A stretch of 64,000 bases of DNA from an uncultured Fodinibius sp. (GCA_913056235.1 CAJXMW010000002.1:496001-560000); one strand, 5' to 3'; positions 17,300-28,373 are shown, counted from the stretch's first letter. Translations and numbers: made by a program. The notes: generated by a model not told the origin, from the letters alone.

Positions 17300-17478
17300 G
17301 CCCAATGATATTTAAATTATAATTTACGATTTTTCCCAATTTGTTGCTGCGTTTTCTCTTGATTAGTTTTGATAGCTTTATACGATTTCTTTTAAAATCG
17401 GTTGCTGATATATCTCAAAAAGGCGATCGAAAATTTGTATCTTTGCCTGAACTTAAATTTTAACGATCTGGATAATTT

Positions 17479-19098
17479 GTGAAGCATTACCAATGGGTTA
17501 GCGCAATTCTTTGTCTGGGCGTTTTACTGGTTGGGAGTTGTGCAACCCCTTCATCACCCACCGGCGGCCCACCCGACAAAACCGGACCCAAAATTATCAA
17601 AACGGAGCCACAGACTGGCACTACCAATTTCTCGGGGCGGACGATCACGCTGCATTTTTCAGAGTTTGTCCGGCGCTCAACACTGCGTAAGTCTATTATT
17701 GTTGAGCCCGATATTGGTATCAATTATGAGCTGGATTGGGGGCGAAAGTCCGTCGAAATTGTCTTTGATCGCAAGATTCCTGATTTAACGACACTCATTG
17801 TTACCGTCGGAACGGAGTTCAGTGATATGAATGGCAATAAGATGTCCGAATCCCATAAGATTGCGGTATCCACTGGACCCGAAATTGATAAAGGTAAACT
17901 ATTCGGAAAGGTCATTAATGCCCAAACTGGCGAAGGTACCGACGGGGAGCGTGTCCTGCTGTATCGTGAGCCCTATGATTTAAGCCAGAAGGCTAATTAC
18001 ATTGCTACCACGGATACGGCTGGCGTATTCCAGTTTTCGTACTTGAGAGAGGGAACCTACAAGGCTTTCTGGGTCCAAGATCGTAACCGTAATAAAATTT
18101 GGGATAAACAGCAGGAACAGGCTCAGCCGTTTGGTCAAGAGTTTTTTGAGCTGGAAGAAGCTGCTGCTGATACTCTTGGTACTGTATATACTACTTCTGT
18201 GGATACGACTCAGCCTTCGGTACAGGGCATTGGGCTCTTCTCATCCCGCCGCCTGCGGATGCGGTTCAGCGAAAATATTGTACTTACGGATAGTGCAGCA
18301 ATATCCGTGACTGATACATCGGGTGTGCGATTTACATCAGCCATTCCACTGTATATACAACCGAACGACGCCTATATTCTGTTTGCGCAGAGCCAGCAAT
18401 CGTTGTCACCTAAATCATCTTACAGGTTGGGAATGTCCGGTATTGTTGATGCTTCGGGCAATCGCGTTACTACAACAGGACAAACGTTCACCGGTTCTGC
18501 TCAGAAGGATACCACCAAGCAGCGAATTATCAAACGCAATAATTTGTCAGGATACTATCCCACGGATACCATAAAAGTTACTTATGCGAAACCCATCGAC
18601 GAGCCGGCCATTCGCGACTCTCTGAAGATTGTAGCAGGTGATACGTTGTTAACAGAGTGGCCCAATGTTGAGATTGAGCACAATGTGCTATCCATTGCTC
18701 CAAAAGAGCAGTGGGAGGACGGCCTGCAGTACGAAGTACGCGTCTGGGATCCTTTTATAGAAGATTTTCGCAAAGTCCAGCCCCAGATATGGCACAGCTC
18801 ACAGATGGGAAAACTTAATGTAATGACAGAAGATTCAACGGCTCAAAATGTAAGATTGGAGGTCATAAACAAAGAATCCGGCATTCGACGAGACACCACT
18901 TTTTCCGGTCAGGTAGAAATCACCCAGTTGCCCCCGCTGCAATACAAAGTGATTGCCTACAAGGATGAAAATGGGAACAACGTTTGGGATTTTGGGCAGG
19001 TATCACCTTATGAAGTGCCCGAACCCTACTATATTCGTAAGGGTACGCCAGTTAAAAAAGGACTTACTGCAGACTTGACGATAAGCTTGAATAATTAG
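17479..19098 (+). CDS. Ig-like-domain lipoprotein
   Basis: Exported 539-residue lipoprotein of a family common in Bacteroidota. The signal peptide ends in the lipobox LVGSC (Cys21), followed by the marker motif SPTGGPPDKTGPKI. Residues about 38-130 form a bacterial Ig-like (Big_5/SbsA) domain with ITLHFSEFV; a carboxypeptidase-regulatory-like stretch around 150-190 reads LREGTYKAFWVQDRNRNKIWD, and a second such block KVIAYKDENGNNVWDFGQ lies near the end. GTG at 17479 is the only suitable start. TATCTTTG at 17438-17445 resembles a -7 box but lacks a matching -33 element. mprF follows after 26 bases. Function is unknown, probably cell-surface. Confidence 0.8.
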   Translation: MKHYQWVSAILCLGVLLVGSCATPSSPTGGPPDKTGPKIIKTEPQTGTTNFSGRTITLHFSEFVRRSTLRKSIIVEPDIGINYELDWGRKSVEIVFDRKIPDLTTLIVTVGTEFSDMNGNKMSESHKIAVSTGPEIDKGKLFGKVINAQTGEGTDGERVLLYREPYDLSQKANYIATTDTAGVFQFSYLREGTYKAFWVQDRNRNKIWDKQQEQAQPFGQEFFELEEAAADTLGTVYTTSVDTTQPSVQGIGLFSSRRLRMRFSENIVLTDSAAISVTDTSGVRFTSAIPLYIQPNDAYILFAQSQQSLSPKSSYRLGMSGIVDASGNRVTTTGQTFTGSAQKDTTKQRIIKRNNLSGYYPTDTIKVTYAKPIDEPAIRDSLKIVAGDTLLTEWPNVEIEHNVLSIAPKEQWEDGLQYEVRVWDPFIEDFRKVQPQIWHSSQMGKLNVMTEDSTAQNVRLEVINKESGIRRDTTFSGQVEITQLPPLQYKVIAYKDENGNNVWDFGQVSPYEVPEPYYIRKGTPVKKGLTADLTISLNN

Positions 19099-19124
19099 TG
19101 CAGAATCAGTAGTTCAATTGTTTT

Positions 19125-21674
19125 ATGAAGAAAAAGCTTAAAAAAATAACCCCGTTAATTAGCATCCTCTTCTTCGTGGTTGCGCTCTGGTTTCTCAACC
19201 AGAAGCTGCAGGAGTATGCACTATCGGATATTTTAGCGCAGTTATCGGCCATTCCCAATCACTATATTTTATTCTCTCTGCTGTTGTCTGCTTTAAGCTA
19301 TTTGCTACTTACTGGCTATGATGCGTTGGGTGTTCGTTATATCGGAGAAGAGCTTGGTGCGGGAAAGATTGTGCGTGCCGGTTTCGTGGGCTATGCCTTT
19401 AGTCATAATATTGGCCTGGCGCTTATCACTGGCGGATCGATCCGATATCGTATTTACTCGGCTTGGGGATTTTCGGGGCTGCAGGTTACCCAGATTGTAG
19501 CCTTTAGTGCATTCACTCTCTGGATTGGCTTTTGTTCTGTGGCGGGACTGGCGTTACTCTTCGCGACGCCTGATTTACCCAGTGGCGTTGAACTGCCATT
19601 TGTATCATTACGTGTACTGGGAGGTATTTTGCTGGTGATGGTCGTAGGCTATGTGATCGCCAGTGCAAAATTTAAGGATGAATTTTCGTTCAAGAGCTGG
19701 ACATTTAGATTTCCCGACCTCAAACTTTCGCTGCAACAGGTTTTTATTGCTTCGATCGACTGGTTGCTGATGGCTTCGGTGCTTTATGTGTTGCTGCCGA
19801 GCTCAAGCAACTTTTTCAGTTTCCTGGGAGTATTTATGCTGGCCCAGATCGCTGGTCTTTTCAGCCAGGTGCCCGGAGGGCTGGGCGTATTTGAATCGGT
19901 GATGCTGGTGTATCTTGGTAATTTTATGCCCGGCTCAAAAGTGCTTGGTATTCTTGTTGTATATCGCATTATCTATTACATCCTGCCGTTACTGGCTGCT
20001 CTTATTGTGCTTGGCTATCAAGAATACAAGGTAAACCAACAGAAAGTGGCAGAATTTCGCGAAAAGGCGGCGAACTGGGTACCTCGCGTTGTTCCCCAGG
20101 TGATGAGTTTCTCGGTATTTATTGGGGGTGCCATATTGCTGTTCTCGGGAGCTTTGCCGTCTGAGGTGCCTCGTATGCAGTGGCTGCAGCATTTTATTCC
20201 GCTGCCGGTCATTGAAATGTCGCACTTCCTGGCCAGCTTAATAGGAGCGTCTCTGCTGGTGTTAGCCAGCGCACTTCAGCGCAGAGTACAAGGGGCTTAC
20301 CACTTAACTATCGGGCTTCTTGTTTTTGGGATTATCGTTTCGTTGCTCAAAGGAGCTGATTACGAAGAAGCTTTGATGCTGGGGGTGATGCTTATTGCTA
20401 TGGTGCCATGTCGTGAAGAATTTCATCGGAAAGCATCGTTGATAAGCCAAGTATTTTCAGCGCGTTGGTTTGCCTTGATTGCAATTGTGCTTACTAGCGC
20501 TGTTTGGCTGGGGATTTTTTCCTACAAGCATGTGGAGTACTCCGAGAATCTCTGGTGGGAGTTTACGTTAATGGGAGATGCGCCACGGTATATGCGAGCT
20601 ACGGTTGCGGCATTGGGATTTGCCATTATCGTGGGATTAGTGAAGCTGCTGCGTCCCAAAGGGAAAGAGACGGATGAGCCGGCCGAAGGCGAATTGGATG
20701 TAGCTCGTAATATTTTGGAAGGATCTAAAAAATCGATCTCAAATCTTGTTTTGCTGGGAGATAAAGAATTGCTTGTCAATCAGTCCAAGAGCTCGTTTAT
20801 CATGTTTACCCGAGAGGGCAACAACTGGGTAGCCCTGGGTGATCCTGTGGGACCGCAGTCGGATGCCGAAGAGATGATTTGGGATTTTCGTGACGAATGT
20901 ACTGATGAAGGTTGCCGACCTGTATTTTACCATGTAGGCAATAAGTATCTGGAATATTATGTCGATCTTGGATTGACACTGTTTAAGCTTGGAGAGGAAG
21001 CCAGGGTTCCACTAGAAGAGTTTATTCCCAAACCGGATGTAAACCATACGTTATGGGATCGATACAAAAAGTTGCGTAACGAAGGATACGAATGGGAGAT
21101 ACTTCCCAAAGAAGCGTTGCCTGATTATTTACCCGAACTGAAGGCTATTTCAGAAGCAAATATTCAGGATCAAAATAGAAAGGAACGCGGCTTCTCGGTC
21201 GGCTATTTTGATGAAGAATACCTCCAGAATTTCCCGGTCGCAGTAGTAAAAAAAGATGGAGAGTATCTGGCATTTTCCAATCTTTTATTAGGGGCGGATA
21301 AATATGAATTGGCCACTGACTTGTTACGATATCGTCCGAGTGCTCCTGATGGTATCATTACTTTTATGCTGATTGAGACTATGTTGTGGGGTAAAAAACA
21401 GGGGTACGACTGGTTTAACATGGGAATGGCACCACTTTCGGGAATGGAGGAGCACGATTTTTCCCCGGGCTGGAACAGGCTTGCTGATTTTGTGTTCACT
21501 TATGGTGAAAACTTCTATGGTTTTAAAACGGTCAGAGCATATAAAACTCAGTTTAACCCGGTGTGGGAACCTAAATTCTTGGTTTGTCCCGGAGGATGGG
21601 CGTTGCCAAGCGTACTTTCTAATCTTACCAATATTGTGTCTGGCGGATTTTCCAACCTGGTAAATAAGCAGTAG
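19125..21674 (+). CDS. mprF: Phosphatidylglycerol lysyltransferase/flippase MprF
   Basis: Integral membrane protein with the two-part MprF plan: about 13-14 membrane helices over residues 1-520 (flippase half, with GLFSQVPGGLGVFESVML near 245 marking the YbhN/MprF domain) and a soluble C-terminal DUF2156 GNAT-like domain (about 535-849) with FIMFTREGNNWVALGDPVGP and WFNMGMAPLSGM. Full-length MprF (about 840 aa) transfers lysine or alanine from aminoacyl-tRNA to phosphatidylglycerol and flips the product, lowering surface charge and raising resistance to cationic peptides. Both halves are intact. The amino acid used cannot be told. It may be co-transcribed with the lipoprotein gene 26 bases upstream. 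Confidence 0.92.
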   Translation: MKKKLKKITPLISILFFVVALWFLNQKLQEYALSDILAQLSAIPNHYILFSLLLSALSYLLLTGYDALGVRYIGEELGAGKIVRAGFVGYAFSHNIGLALITGGSIRYRIYSAWGFSGLQVTQIVAFSAFTLWIGFCSVAGLALLFATPDLPSGVELPFVSLRVLGGILLVMVVGYVIASAKFKDEFSFKSWTFRFPDLKLSLQQVFIASIDWLLMASVLYVLLPSSSNFFSFLGVFMLAQIAGLFSQVPGGLGVFESVMLVYLGNFMPGSKVLGILVVYRIIYYILPLLAALIVLGYQEYKVNQQKVAEFREKAANWVPRVVPQVMSFSVFIGGAILLFSGALPSEVPRMQWLQHFIPLPVIEMSHFLASLIGASLLVLASALQRRVQGAYHLTIGLLVFGIIVSLLKGADYEEALMLGVMLIAMVPCREEFHRKASLISQVFSARWFALIAIVLTSAVWLGIFSYKHVEYSENLWWEFTLMGDAPRYMRATVAALGFAIIVGLVKLLRPKGKETDEPAEGELDVARNILEGSKKSISNLVLLGDKELLVNQSKSSFIMFTREGNNWVALGDPVGPQSDAEEMIWDFRDECTDEGCRPVFYHVGNKYLEYYVDLGLTLFKLGEEARVPLEEFIPKPDVNHTLWDRYKKLRNEGYEWEILPKEALPDYLPELKAISEANIQDQNRKERGFSVGYFDEEYLQNFPVAVVKKDGEYLAFSNLLLGADKYELATDLLRYRPSAPDGIITFMLIETMLWGKKQGYDWFNMGMAPLSGMEEHDFSPGWNRLADFVFTYGENFYGFKTVRAYKTQFNPVWEPKFLVCPGGWALPSVLSNLTNIVSGGFSNLVNKQ

Positions 21675-21792
21675 GCACTACTTTTAATATTCAGCACAGT
21701 AAAACGTTTTTAAAGAAGTCCGTATGCTCAAAAAATTGGCTTAAATTTGTTACCTTTCTGATCTACGAATCATCAATGAAAAGAATTTTTGT

Positions 21793-24700
21793 ATGTCTGA
21801 AGATACCCTGACATCCGACCAAGCAAAGAAAAGCGAAGTGGAAGAGCAGTCTAAATCTCAGCAGTCTGAGGGGCCGGAGGTTTATGAAGCAGAACACAAG
21901 ATCCGGTTTGTGACAGCGGCCAGTTTGTTTGATGGTCACGATGCGAGCATTAATATCATGCGTCGCATTCTGCAGAGCAGTGGTGCTGAAGTGATTCACC
22001 TGGGACATAACCGATCGGTGCAAGAGATTGTAGATTGCGCCATCCAGGAAGATGTGCAGGGCATTGCCGTGAGCTCCTACCAAGGCGGACATATGGAATA
22101 CTTTAAATATATGGTTGAGCTGCTCGAAGAACGTGGTGCCTCCCACATAAACGTTTTCGGTGGCGGCGGCGGTGTTATTGTCGATGATGAGATTAAGGAG
22201 CTACACGAAGCCGGGGTATGTCGCATTTTCTCGGTAGAAGATGGCAAAGAGATGGGACTCCAGGGCATGATCAATTACATGCTCGAGAAATGCGATTTTG
22301 ACACGGCTGATGTTGAAGAGGTGGATGCCCAGAAAGTTACTGAACAAGATTACAAAACTATCGCTCGCTGTATTTCAGCCATTGAAAACGCTCACAATGA
22401 GATTATTTCAGTTGAGGATGAAAAACTGCTGGACGGCAAGGGCAGCATGATTCCCGCCCAGAAAAATGGACATCCCATTCCGCTTATTGGCATTACGGGA
22501 ACGGGCGGTGCCGGCAAAAGTTCGCTTACTGATGAGCTCGTCCGGCGATTCCTGACCGAATTTGAAGATATCGATATTGCAGTTATTTCTATCGATCCCT
22601 CTAAAATCCGTTCCGGTGGGGCGCTGCTTGGTGATCGCATTCGGATGAATAGCCTTGATCCCGATCGGGTATATATGCGAAGCCTGGCGACGCGGGTCAG
22701 CAATCGGGCAACGAGTCAGTCGGTAAAAGGTGCTGTCGAGATTTGCAAGACCGCGGGCTTTGACTTGATCATTGTGGAAACCAGCGGCATTGGTCAAAGC
22801 GATACTGAGATTTTAAACGTTTCCGATATCCCGATGTATGTGATGACCAGCGAATATGGGGCGGCCACGCAGCTCGAAAAGATCAATATGCTGGAAGTGG
22901 CAGAAATGGTGGTATTGAACAAGTTTGAGAAGAAAGGTTCGCTCGACGCTCTTCGTGACGTGCGCAAGCAGATGAAACGTAATCGTGGCGCCTGGAATCA
23001 GGATGCTGAAGCAATGCCGGTGTTTCCGACTATTGCCGCTCAGTTTAATGACGAGGGCGTGAATAGACTTTTTACGGCGCTGATCAATAAAATTAATGAA
23101 CACTACAGTTTAAGCTGGGATACCAAGATCTATACTAATCCTGAACCGGCTGAAGATATTCAGACGCAGGCCATTATCCCGGGAAAACGACAGCGCTATC
23201 TCTCTAATATTTCTGAGACTATTCGGGATTATCATAGCTGGGTTGAACAACAAACAGATATTGCCAGCAAGCTGGATGAAGTTACTGGCACTATTGAGCA
23301 GGTAGATCGGTGGAAGCCGGATGAGGAAGACACGATGAAGGAGAATCTAAAAACTATGCGTGAGCACTGGCTTGGCAAGCTCGACTCGCGGTGTAAAAAG
23401 ATTCTCGAAGGCTGGGACGAGTTGTACGAGGAGTACCGTTCTGATTATGTGGAAGTGCAGGTGCGCGACAAGACATTCAAAAACAAAATGTTCCGCGAGT
23501 CGCTCAGCGGACTGGAAATTCCACGCGTTGCACTGCCCAAAACGGAACACAAAGGGGAACAGCTTAAATTTGCACTCAAGGAGAACTTACCGGGGTATTA
23601 TCCTTTTACAGCGGGTGTGTTCGAATTCAAGCGTGAAGGTGAAGATCCTACCCGGATGTTTGCCGGTGAGGGGACACCAGAGCGTACGAATAAACGATTC
23701 CACTATCTAAGTGAAGGAATGCCGGCAGCACGTCTCTCTACGGCTTTTGACTCGGTTACGCTGTATGGCGAAGATCCCGATCACCGTCCAGATATTTACG
23801 GGAAAGTCGGTAACTCCGGAGTGAGCATCTGTACGCTGGATGATATGAAAAAGCTGTATTCGGGCTTCGAGTTGACTTCCAGTAAAACGTCGGTATCTAT
23901 GACGATCAACGGCCCGGCGCCGATGATCTTGGCCATGTTTATGAATACGGCCATTGACCAGGAAGTTGAGCGTTACCTCAAAGAGAACGGCAAGTGGGAA
24001 GAGGCTCAGAAAAAAATCAAAGAGTATTTTGAGGAACGAGATGTTGAAGCCCCCGGGTATAACAACGAGCTGCCCGAGACCAATGACGGTTTCGGCCTTG
24101 GACTGCTGGGTATTACCGGCGACCAGTTGGTTGATGATGAGACCTACAACGATATTAAGGAAAAAGCGATGTCAGTTGTACGGGGTACGGTTCAGGCTGA
24201 TATCCTGAAAGAAGATCAGGCGCAAAATACCTGTATCTTTTCTACCGAGTTTGCCCTCAAAATGATGGGCGACATCCAGCAGTATTTTACTGACCATAAT
24301 GTCCGGAATTATTACTCAGTATCTATATCCGGCTACCACATTGCCGAGGCGGGCGCCAATCCCATTACGCAAGCGGCATTTACGCTGGCAAACGGTTTTA
24401 CCTATGTTGAGTATTACCTGTCCCGCGGTATGGATATTGACGAATTTGCACACAACCTTTCATTCTTTTTCAGCAACGGACTGGATCCCGAATATGCCGT
24501 GATTGGTCGTGTTGCCCGACGCATCTGGGCCGTTGCCATGCGGGAGAAATACGGGGCCAATGAGCGTTCGCAGAAGCTCAAGTATCATATCCAAACGAGT
24601 GGACGATCGCTTCATGCCCAGGAAATTCAGTTTAATGATATCCGTACGACCTTGCAGGCGTTGATGGCGATTTATGATAACTGTAACTCGCTGCACACCA

Positions 24701-25290
24701 ATGCTTATGACGAAGCCATTACCACGCCTACCGAGGAATCGGTTCGCCGAGCACTAGCTATTCAGCTCATCATAAACAAGGAGATGGGTCCGGCCAAGAA
24801 TGAGAACATCAACCAGGGTTCATATTTTATCGAAGAGCTTACCGACTTGGTTGAGGAAGCCATCCTTAGTGAGTTTGATCGGCTGACCGAACGCGGCGGC
24901 GTGCTGGGAGCGATGGAGAATATGTACCAGCGCGGCAAAATTCAGGATGAGAGTCTGAAATATGAGGCCAAGAAACACAGTGGCGAAAAGCCCATCGTCG
25001 GGGTAAATACGTTTACCAAGGATGATGAAGACGATGATGAGAAAGAAGAGAAGGAAGTGGATTTGATTCGCTCGACCAAAGAAGAAAAAGAGCAGCAAAT
25101 CGACAATCTGGAAGCGTTCTGGAAGCGTAACGAGGATGAAGCGGATGAGGCTATTGAGCAGCTTAAAGTAGTGGCCCGTAACAACGGTAATATTTTTGAA
25201 GAGCTGATGGAGACCGTGAAGGTAGCATCGCTGGGACAGATCTCGCAGGCGCTTTACGAAGTGGGCGGGCAATATCGTCGCAATATGTAA
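21793..25290 (+). CDS. icmF: Fused isobutyryl-CoA mutase IcmF
   Basis: Adenosylcobalamin enzyme interconverting isobutyryl-CoA and n-butyryl-CoA (also pivalyl/isovaleryl-CoA in some homologues). Order of domains: B12-binding domain (about 35-165) with FDGHD, His49 as Co ligand; MeaB-like G-protein chaperone (about 228-420) with P-loop GTGGAGKSS at 236-244; linker; mutase TIM barrel (about 590-1165). In the barrel [19 protein letters not shown] has the Phe of IcmF where methylmalonyl-CoA mutase has Tyr, and [13 protein letters not shown] gives the IcmF Gln. At 1165 aa it is longer than usual owing to an acidic N-terminal leader and a Glu/Asp/Lys-rich insert around 1077-1100. No riboswitch is seen upstream. 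Confidence 0.95.
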   Translation: MSEDTLTSDQAKKSEVEEQSKSQQSEGPEVYEAEHKIRFVTAASLFDGHDASINIMRRILQSSGAEVIHLGHNRSVQEIVDCAIQEDVQGIAVSSYQGGHMEYFKYMVELLEERGASHINVFGGGGGVIVDDEIKELHEAGVCRIFSVEDGKEMGLQGMINYMLEKCDFDTADVEEVDAQKVTEQDYKTIARCISAIENAHNEIISVEDEKLLDGKGSMIPAQKNGHPIPLIGITGTGGAGKSSLTDELVRRFLTEFEDIDIAVISIDPSKIRSGGALLGDRIRMNSLDPDRVYMRSLATRVSNRATSQSVKGAVEICKTAGFDLIIVETSGIGQSDTEILNVSDIPMYVMTSEYGAATQLEKINMLEVAEMVVLNKFEKKGSLDALRDVRKQMKRNRGAWNQDAEAMPVFPTIAAQFNDEGVNRLFTALINKINEHYSLSWDTKIYTNPEPAEDIQTQAIIPGKRQRYLSNISETIRDYHSWVEQQTDIASKLDEVTGTIEQVDRWKPDEEDTMKENLKTMREHWLGKLDSRCKKILEGWDELYEEYRSDYVEVQVRDKTFKNKMFRESLSGLEIPRVALPKTEHKGEQLKFALKENLPGYYPFTAGVFEFKREGEDPTRMFAGEGTPERTNKRFHYLSEGMPAARLSTAFDSVTLYGEDPDHRPDIYGKVGNSGVSICTLDDMKKLYSGFELTSSKTSVSMTINGPAPMILAMFMNTAIDQEVERYLKENGKWEEAQKKIKEYFEERDVEAPGYNNELPETNDGFGLGLLGITGDQLVDDETYNDIKEKAMSVVRGTVQADILKEDQAQNTCIFSTEFALKMMGDIQQYFTDHNVRNYYSVSISGYHIAEAGANPITQAAFTLANGFTYVEYYLSRGMDIDEFAHNLSFFFSNGLDPEYAVIGRVARRIWAVAMREKYGANERSQKLKYHIQTSGRSLHAQEIQFNDIRTTLQALMAIYDNCNSLHTNAYDEAITTPTEESVRRALAIQLIINKEMGPAKNENINQGSYFIEELTDLVEEAILSEFDRLTERGGVLGAMENMYQRGKIQDESLKYEAKKHSGEKPIVGVNTFTKDDEDDDEKEEKEVDLIRSTKEEKEQQIDNLEAFWKRNEDEADEAIEQLKVVARNNGNIFEELMETVKVASLGQISQALYEVGGQYRRNM

Positions 25291-25309
25291 ATTTTAAATT
25301 ACATTTTAG

Positions 25310-26128
25310 ATGAGGTTACGATCCGGACTTTTTACACTCCTTATTTTTATCATTCCAAATGTAATCAATGCTCAGATAACTGATTTCGAAGCCAAAACTT
25401 TCGAGGATAGTGCGGGCAATGAGCTTAACTATCGTATTTTAAAGCCTGCCGACTATGACACTTCAAAAACGTATCCGCTGGTGCTGTTTTTGCACGGGGC
25501 CGGTGAACAGGGATCAGATAATATTAGTCAGCTCAAGTGGGGTGTTTCGCATTTTGCTGATCCTAAGTTCAGAAAAAAGTATCCAGCTTTTGTGGTAGCC
25601 CCACAGGTTCCCGAAGGAGAGACATGGGGCGGGCTTCCCAACCGTGACCCTGGGTCTGCAACCTATTCGATGCCGCTGCGCGATGAGCCCACTCAGCCCA
25701 TGAAATCGACGATCAGATTGCTTGATAGTCTTGAGCAGAGGCATGCTATTGATGTGTCTCGTATTTACGTCACAGGCCTTTCAATGGGCGGATTTGGTAC
25801 CTTTGATCTCATCCAGCGCATGCCTAACAAGTTTGCTGCCGCCGTGCCCATCTGCGGAGGCGGTGATACCAGCAAAGCATTCCTTTTGAAAGATGTGCCG
25901 CTTTGGATATTTCATGGGAGCAAAGATGAGGTGGTATCCCCGGAATTTTCTCGCTCCATGGTAAGTGGCATTCGTATTGCGGGCGGTTCACCGGGTTATA
26001 CAGAATATCCGGATCAAGGACATATCGGCGCCTGGGTGCAGGCCTACAGCAACCCGCATTTGTACAAATGGATGTTCAATCAAAAATTAAGCGACAAGAA
26101 AGCACAACTGAATAAACTCGAAAAGTAA
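25310..26128 (+). CDS. Secreted alpha/beta hydrolase (COG4099-like)
   Basis: Serine hydrolase of the phospholipase/carboxylesterase or 'predicted peptidase' type. Signal peptide residues 1-22 (…VINAQ), then LVLFLHGAGEQGSDN (oxyanion region), nucleophile elbow GLSMGG with Ser158, acid in FHGSKDEVVSPE and His in YPDQGHIGAW. Length 272 aa. It stands 19 bases after icmF and four bases before the Gfo/Idh/MocA gene, so it probably opens or joins the sugar cluster, where such enzymes can deacylate sugar esters. Substrate is not predictable. Confidence 0.85.
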   Translation: MRLRSGLFTLLIFIIPNVINAQITDFEAKTFEDSAGNELNYRILKPADYDTSKTYPLVLFLHGAGEQGSDNISQLKWGVSHFADPKFRKKYPAFVVAPQVPEGETWGGLPNRDPGSATYSMPLRDEPTQPMKSTIRLLDSLEQRHAIDVSRIYVTGLSMGGFGTFDLIQRMPNKFAAAVPICGGGDTSKAFLLKDVPLWIFHGSKDEVVSPEFSRSMVSGIRIAGGSPGYTEYPDQGHIGAWVQAYSNPHLYKWMFNQKLSDKKAQLNKLEK

Positions 26129-26132
26129 ACGC

Positions 26133-27308
26133 ATGTCGATGGATCAATCAATTCGTTATGGAATGGTCGGCGGCGGTCCGGATGCCCTAATCGGCGACGT
26201 ACATCGGATGGCTGCACGGCTTCAGGGTAATATTAACTTAGTGGCCGGCTCGTTTTCTTCGGATGCTGAAAAATCGCGGCAGTTCGGTCTGCAGCTTAAT
26301 CTGAATGAAGACCGGCTTTACGATTCCTACCGGCAGATGGCCGAGCAGGAAAGTCAGCTACCCAGCGATGAGCGCATCGACTTTGTGACCGTTGCCACTC
26401 CCAACCATCTGCACTTTGATGTTTGTAAGGCATTTATCGAGGCGGGCATCAACGTGGTGTGTGACAAACCGATGACCAACACCATCGAAGAGGCCGAGGA
26501 GCTATGCCGGCTGGTGGAGAAGCACGACACTATCTTTGCACTCACGCATAACTATTCCGGTTATCCCATGGTGAAGGAGGCCAGGGAGCTAGTCAGCAGC
26601 GGTAAGCTTGGCAATCTCCGTAAAGTCGTTGTTGAGTATTCGCAGGGATGGCTCTCCCAGCCCATCGAAGAGGAGGGCAACAAGCAGGCGGCATGGCGGA
26701 CTGATCCCGATAAGGCGGGCGTCTCGTCGGTCATTGCCGATATTGGTTCGCATGCCGAGCATTTGGTAGAATACATTACGGGGCTAAAAATTCAGCAGCT
26801 CTATGCCGACATAAATACTTTTGTGGAAGGACGCGACCTGGAAGATGATGCCAACATGCTGATCCACTATGAGCAGGGCGTACGTGGGGTTCTGATCTCA
26901 TCCCAAATATCCATTGGCGAAGAAAACGGTCTGCACATTCGTCTCTATGGTGATGAAGCATCTTTGGAGTGGAAGCAGGAAGATCCCAATTATCTGCACC
27001 TCAAATATCCGGATGGGCCGGAAGAAATTTATAAAAAAGGCAATCCCTATTTATCGGCCGTGTCCTATCAGAATACACGCATTCCGCCGGGACATCCCGA
27101 GGGGTTTATCGGTGCTTTTGCTAATATATATGCCAGCGTAGCAGAAGCTATTAAAGCCGATAAAAGGGGAGAGCAGGTTAATTCAAATGACTATGATTTC
27201 CCGATGGTGCATGACGGTTTGACCGGCGTTCGATTTATTCACAAAGCGGTCGAAAGCGGTAAGAAAAAAAGTTGGGTTGCTATGAAAGATTCTGTAACGG
27301 AGGATTAG
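26133..27308 (+). CDS. Gfo/Idh/MocA family oxidoreductase
   Basis: NAD(P)-dependent sugar oxidoreductase with an N-terminal Rossmann domain (GMVGGGPDALIGDVHR near 9-24; TVATPNHLHFDVC near 88-100; VVCDKPMTNT with the catalytic-site Lys around 113) and the C-terminal alpha/beta dimerisation domain. No export signal, so it acts in the cytoplasm. It follows the secreted hydrolase by four bases and precedes the TIM-barrel protein by three, so the three form one transcript. In 3-keto-glycoside pathways such enzymes reduce or oxidise the C3 position of sugars; that role here is inferred from the neighbours. Confidence 0.9.
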   Translation: MSMDQSIRYGMVGGGPDALIGDVHRMAARLQGNINLVAGSFSSDAEKSRQFGLQLNLNEDRLYDSYRQMAEQESQLPSDERIDFVTVATPNHLHFDVCKAFIEAGINVVCDKPMTNTIEEAEELCRLVEKHDTIFALTHNYSGYPMVKEARELVSSGKLGNLRKVVVEYSQGWLSQPIEEEGNKQAAWRTDPDKAGVSSVIADIGSHAEHLVEYITGLKIQQLYADINTFVEGRDLEDDANMLIHYEQGVRGVLISSQISIGEENGLHIRLYGDEASLEWKQEDPNYLHLKYPDGPEEIYKKGNPYLSAVSYQNTRIPPGHPEGFIGAFANIYASVAEAIKADKRGEQVNSNDYDFPMVHDGLTGVRFIHKAVESGKKKSWVAMKDSVTED

Positions 27309-27311
27309 TCT

Positions 27312-28244
27312 ATGGACAGGTTGAGCTTTATCAAGTATTGTAGTTTCGCTGCAGCTTCGGCAAGCATGCCCGGGTTGATAAATTCTGTTTTTTCTGATTC
27401 GGATTCGTCGGATCTATTCTTTGATATCTCCCTGGCCGAATGGAGTCTTCATCGCATGCTGCAAAATGGAGAGCTTAATAATCTGGAATTTCCGGCCGTG
27501 GCAAAAAATGAATTTGGCATCAATGCCGTGGAGTATGTTAGCGGTTTCTTTGCCGATAAAGCTAATGACAAAGCCTATCTAGATGAGCTTAATACGCGAT
27601 GCTCAGACCTGGGAATTAATCAGCTCCTGATCATGATTGATGGTGAAGGAAATCTGGGAGTGACTGACGAGCAAGAGCGACTTCGAGCCGTCAAGAATCA
27701 TCATAAATGGGTAAGGGCAGCAGAGTATTTGGGATGTCATTCCATCCGCGTCAACGTGTTTGGGGATGGTACCCGTGAAACTCAGAAGGCGGCCGCGGTA
27801 GATAGCTTGGGGCGATTGTCAGAATTTGCCCAGGATTACAGTATCAATATTATTGTTGAAAATCATGGAGGATATTCTTCTGATGGGCAATGGATCTCTG
27901 ACGTAATGCAGCAGGTGGGGATGGAAAATTGTGGCACGCTACCCGATTTTGGCAATTTTTGCATAAAAAGTGAAAAAGGGTCCTGCGTTGAGGAATACAA
28001 TCGCTATAAGGGCGTTCGTCAGATGATGTCGTTTGCCAAAGGAGTTAGTGCTAAAAGCTATGCTTTTGATGATCGTGGAGAGGAAACCACAATTGATTTT
28101 CGCAGAATGTTGAAAATTATAAAAGGTGCGGGGTATACCGGGCACATCGGTGTAGAGTATGAAGGAAGTGACCTCGGAGAATATGAAGGTATTAAAGCGA
28201 CAAAGTCATTGTTATTACAAGCGGGAAAGGACTTATCCCAATAG
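27312..28244 (+). CDS. TIM-barrel sugar-phosphate isomerase/epimerase family protein
   Basis: AP-endonuclease-2-type TIM barrel (PF01261). Visible family features are AEWSLHRMLQNGELNNLEFP at the first strand, LIMIDGEGNLG, IIVENHGGYSSDG with a metal-ligand Glu, LPDFGNFC, and GHIGVEYEGSDLGEYEG with the last metal Glu. The N-terminus (DRLSFIKYCSFAAASASM) resembles a weak export signal without twin arginines. Enzymes of this type isomerise or epimerise sugars and also include 3-keto-glycoside lyases of the sugar-processing clusters. Start is three bases after the upstream gene. Specific substrate not known. Confidence 0.84.
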   Translation: MDRLSFIKYCSFAAASASMPGLINSVFSDSDSSDLFFDISLAEWSLHRMLQNGELNNLEFPAVAKNEFGINAVEYVSGFFADKANDKAYLDELNTRCSDLGINQLLIMIDGEGNLGVTDEQERLRAVKNHHKWVRAAEYLGCHSIRVNVFGDGTRETQKAAAVDSLGRLSEFAQDYSINIIVENHGGYSSDGQWISDVMQQVGMENCGTLPDFGNFCIKSEKGSCVEEYNRYKGVRQMMSFAKGVSAKSYAFDDRGEETTIDFRRMLKIIKGAGYTGHIGVEYEGSDLGEYEGIKATKSLLLQAGKDLSQ

Positions 28245-28373
28245 TGGTAATTTATTATAGATTTATTGATACTTGAGGTAATATTTTTTAAGTACAGATT
28301 CGCATTGGAAAAAAACTTACAGGCGTAATAAGAATCGGGACACTTTTGTTAATTCAAAGAAACAATACATAGC

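Noticed and set aside
17438-17445. Promoter -7 box TATCTTTG before the Ig-like lipoprotein gene
   Set aside because: No TTTG or close variant lies 19-21 bases upstream, so I did not call a promoter.
21675-21792. Cobalamin riboswitch upstream of icmF
   Set aside because: The gap is only 118 bases and shows no B12-box or extended structure I can recognise.
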